Source: an uncultured Bacilli bacterium (GTDB lineage: Bacteria > Bacillota_I > Bacilli_A > RFN20 > CAG-288). From it: a stretch of 64,000 nt of DNA. The stretch spans positions 124,001 through 188,000 of the forward strand of contig CALVMW010000002.1 in assembly GCA_944349335.1 (NCBI GenBank). The letters are read 5' to 3'. A model generated the notes under the pieces. That model had not been told where the DNA came from, did not search any database, and was given only the letters and a program-made list of their open reading frames with translations. Numbering within the stretch: position 1 is the stretch's first letter; every line of letters starts with the position of its first letter. The translations under genes were made by a program, and so were the position numbers. Below are positions 63,087-64,000 of this stretch, piece after piece.

Positions 63087-64000
63087 ATGAAAAAACCATT
63101 ATTATTCGTCTTACCACTTCTTATGCTAGCTTCTTGTACTTCAACTAGTAGTACATCTGTTGTCGATTCTTCTAGTTCATTATCTACTTCTTCTCCTTCT
63201 ACTTCTGATTCTTCTTCATCTTCATCTTCCTCAGCTCCTCTTGTTCCCCTTGAAAAGAATGAAGAAACACTCCTTACAAATTTAAGAGCCTTTAAAGAAG
63301 CTTCGATGACTTCTTATACTCTTAGTTATCGTGAGTATGTTGATAACTTTATGACTGGTGTTGTTAGTTCTAATTACTTAACTACCCAAAAGGTTCACTC
63401 ATATGTAGGAGCCTTCGATGTTCAAATAACTACAGAGCAATTAGAGGGTGTTTTTGATACTAGTGTCACTGAGACTGAAACAGGATATATGGCTTCAAAA
63501 ATCATCGATGATTCAACTTATGTAGCCTATTATATCGATGATCAAAAAACTTCTGAAAACTGGATCAATTATTTAGAAAATAACCCTTATAATAATCCTT
63601 CTTCTTACGAGAAAAGCAATTATGAATCAGTAGTCGATAGCATGATTACAACATTTGAAGATCCTGAATCAAATTATCCACCGGAATATTCCTTCGTTAT
63701 TGAAGACTTAACGATTGATGAAACTGAAACTAGTTATATTTATCGTATCGGTGCTTATGCTCCTCCTATGCCTGAGATGGGCTATGTTTCTTATGAAGAA
63801 GGTTCAATGGAAGTTGAGCTTGATAAGTATACTGGTGAAATTATCAAATTAACTTCAGTTAATTTCTTATTTGATGGTGATAAAACTGATGATAGAGAAA
63901 AAGATGCTCACCAATATAGAGTAAGTGAAATAAAAGATATCGTTTATGGTGAGAAACAAGAAGGCTTTATTCCTGATGCTGATGCCTCAATAGTTCCTGA
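63087..64000 (+). CDS. Ser/Thr-rich surface lipoprotein, 3'-truncated by the window edge
   Basis: ATG 63087 with a GGAAAGG site opens a frame that stays open to the window end (304 codons). The signal peptide ends in LASC (Cys about residue 17); a long Ser/Thr linker with runs of Ser follows to about residue 52. The body begins VPLEKNEETLLTNLRAF and is acidic and beta-rich. It resembles the lipoproteins starting at 39778 and 61381 and is likely a paralogue next to 61381. Confidence 0.85.
   Translation, partial: MKKPLLFVLPLLMLASCTSTSSTSVVDSSSSLSTSSPSTSDSSSSSSSSAPLVPLEKNEETLLTNLRAFKEASMTSYTLSYREYVDNFMTGVVSSNYLTTQKVHSYVGAFDVQITTEQLEGVFDTSVTETETGYMASKIIDDSTYVAYYIDDQKTSENWINYLENNPYNNPSSYEKSNYESVVDSMITTFEDPESNYPPEYSFVIEDLTIDETETSYIYRIGAYAPPMPEMGYVSYEEGSMEVELDKYTGEIIKLTSVNFLFDGDKTDDREKDAHQYRVSEIKDIVYGEKQEGFIPDADASIVP

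Noticed and set aside
1-64000. Genome-wide reassignment of TGA to Trp
   Set aside because: Many intact genes end in TGA, several in ATGA overlaps with the next start (606, 9573, 19297, 32607, 36563, 55820), and Trp is encoded by TGG throughout.

Overview
The window is AT-rich DNA from a low-GC Gram-positive-type anaerobe (Bacillota, or the gut 'Tenericutes' such as RF39- or Erysipelotrichia-like lineages). Pointers are strong AGGAGG ribosome sites, -35/-10 promoters with 17-bp spacers, AddAB, a TPP riboswitch before a ThiT-type ECF substrate protein, a [FeFe]-hydrogenase, an EFR1 ferredoxin protein, DegV, an rpsD leader and many lipoproteins with no outer-membrane machinery. TGA is a true stop here: several genes overlap at ATGA. 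The exact lineage cannot be fixed from this sequence.

Layout. 1-1948: end of an unknown gene, mtaB and tRNA-Ala. 1949-6244: a cassette next to tRNA-Ala, bounded by two 44-bp imperfect direct repeats (38/44 identical), with a decayed gene, two small lipoproteins and a subtilase. 6416-8627: small unknown genes. 8713-16376: SDR, EFR1 protein, addB, addA. 16359-19635: hslO and a GntR/ABC operon with its operator. 20018-22528: GH97 lipoprotein. 22581-28939: flavodoxin-like protein, a membrane protein broken by two in-frame TGA codons, an XRE regulator, tRNA-Pro, MscL, thioredoxin, TraX-like and CPBP proteins. 29008-34577: giant membrane-anchored protein, RluA-type synthase, DegV, YigZ-like protein. 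34627-37288: [FeFe]-hydrogenase, Mrp ATPase and CBS protein. 37330-41685: lipoproteins, flavin reductase, TSCPD protein. 41746-44954: prophage ruin (terminase and portal fragments) abutting tRNA-Ser. 45119-46645: GtrA protein and a tRNA operon with an MIF-like gene inside it. 47136-49690: AlbA_2/HATPase regulator, kinase-like protein and acetyltransferase. 49995-50123: possible IS end. 50372-52991: TPP riboswitch-ThiT and MgtC. 52970-56710: GH13, malQ. 56717-57608: rpsD with leader and tRNA-His. 57655-57980: broken small genes. 58231-64000: acetyltransferase, CoA-disulfide reductase/rhodanese and two Ser/Thr-rich lipoproteins.

How it fits together. The genes suggest a fermentative host-associated or sediment anaerobe that digests glucans and peptides at its surface (GH97, subtilase), processes maltodextrin inside (GH13, MalQ), disposes of electrons through ferredoxin and hydrogenase, imports thiamine and handles thiol stress. 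LacI-type palindromes recur before surface genes, suggesting a shared sugar-responsive regulon. Several genes have a -10 box only 6-8 bp before the start codon, implying leaderless mRNAs. Convergent genes are packed so tightly that terminators lie inside coding sequence. The most unusual items are the MIF-like gene between tRNAs, a G10 tract forming the spacer of a promoter, operator-like repeats shared by the promoter and 3' coding end of the AlbA_2 gene, and accessory genes interrupted by TGA where tryptophan is expected.
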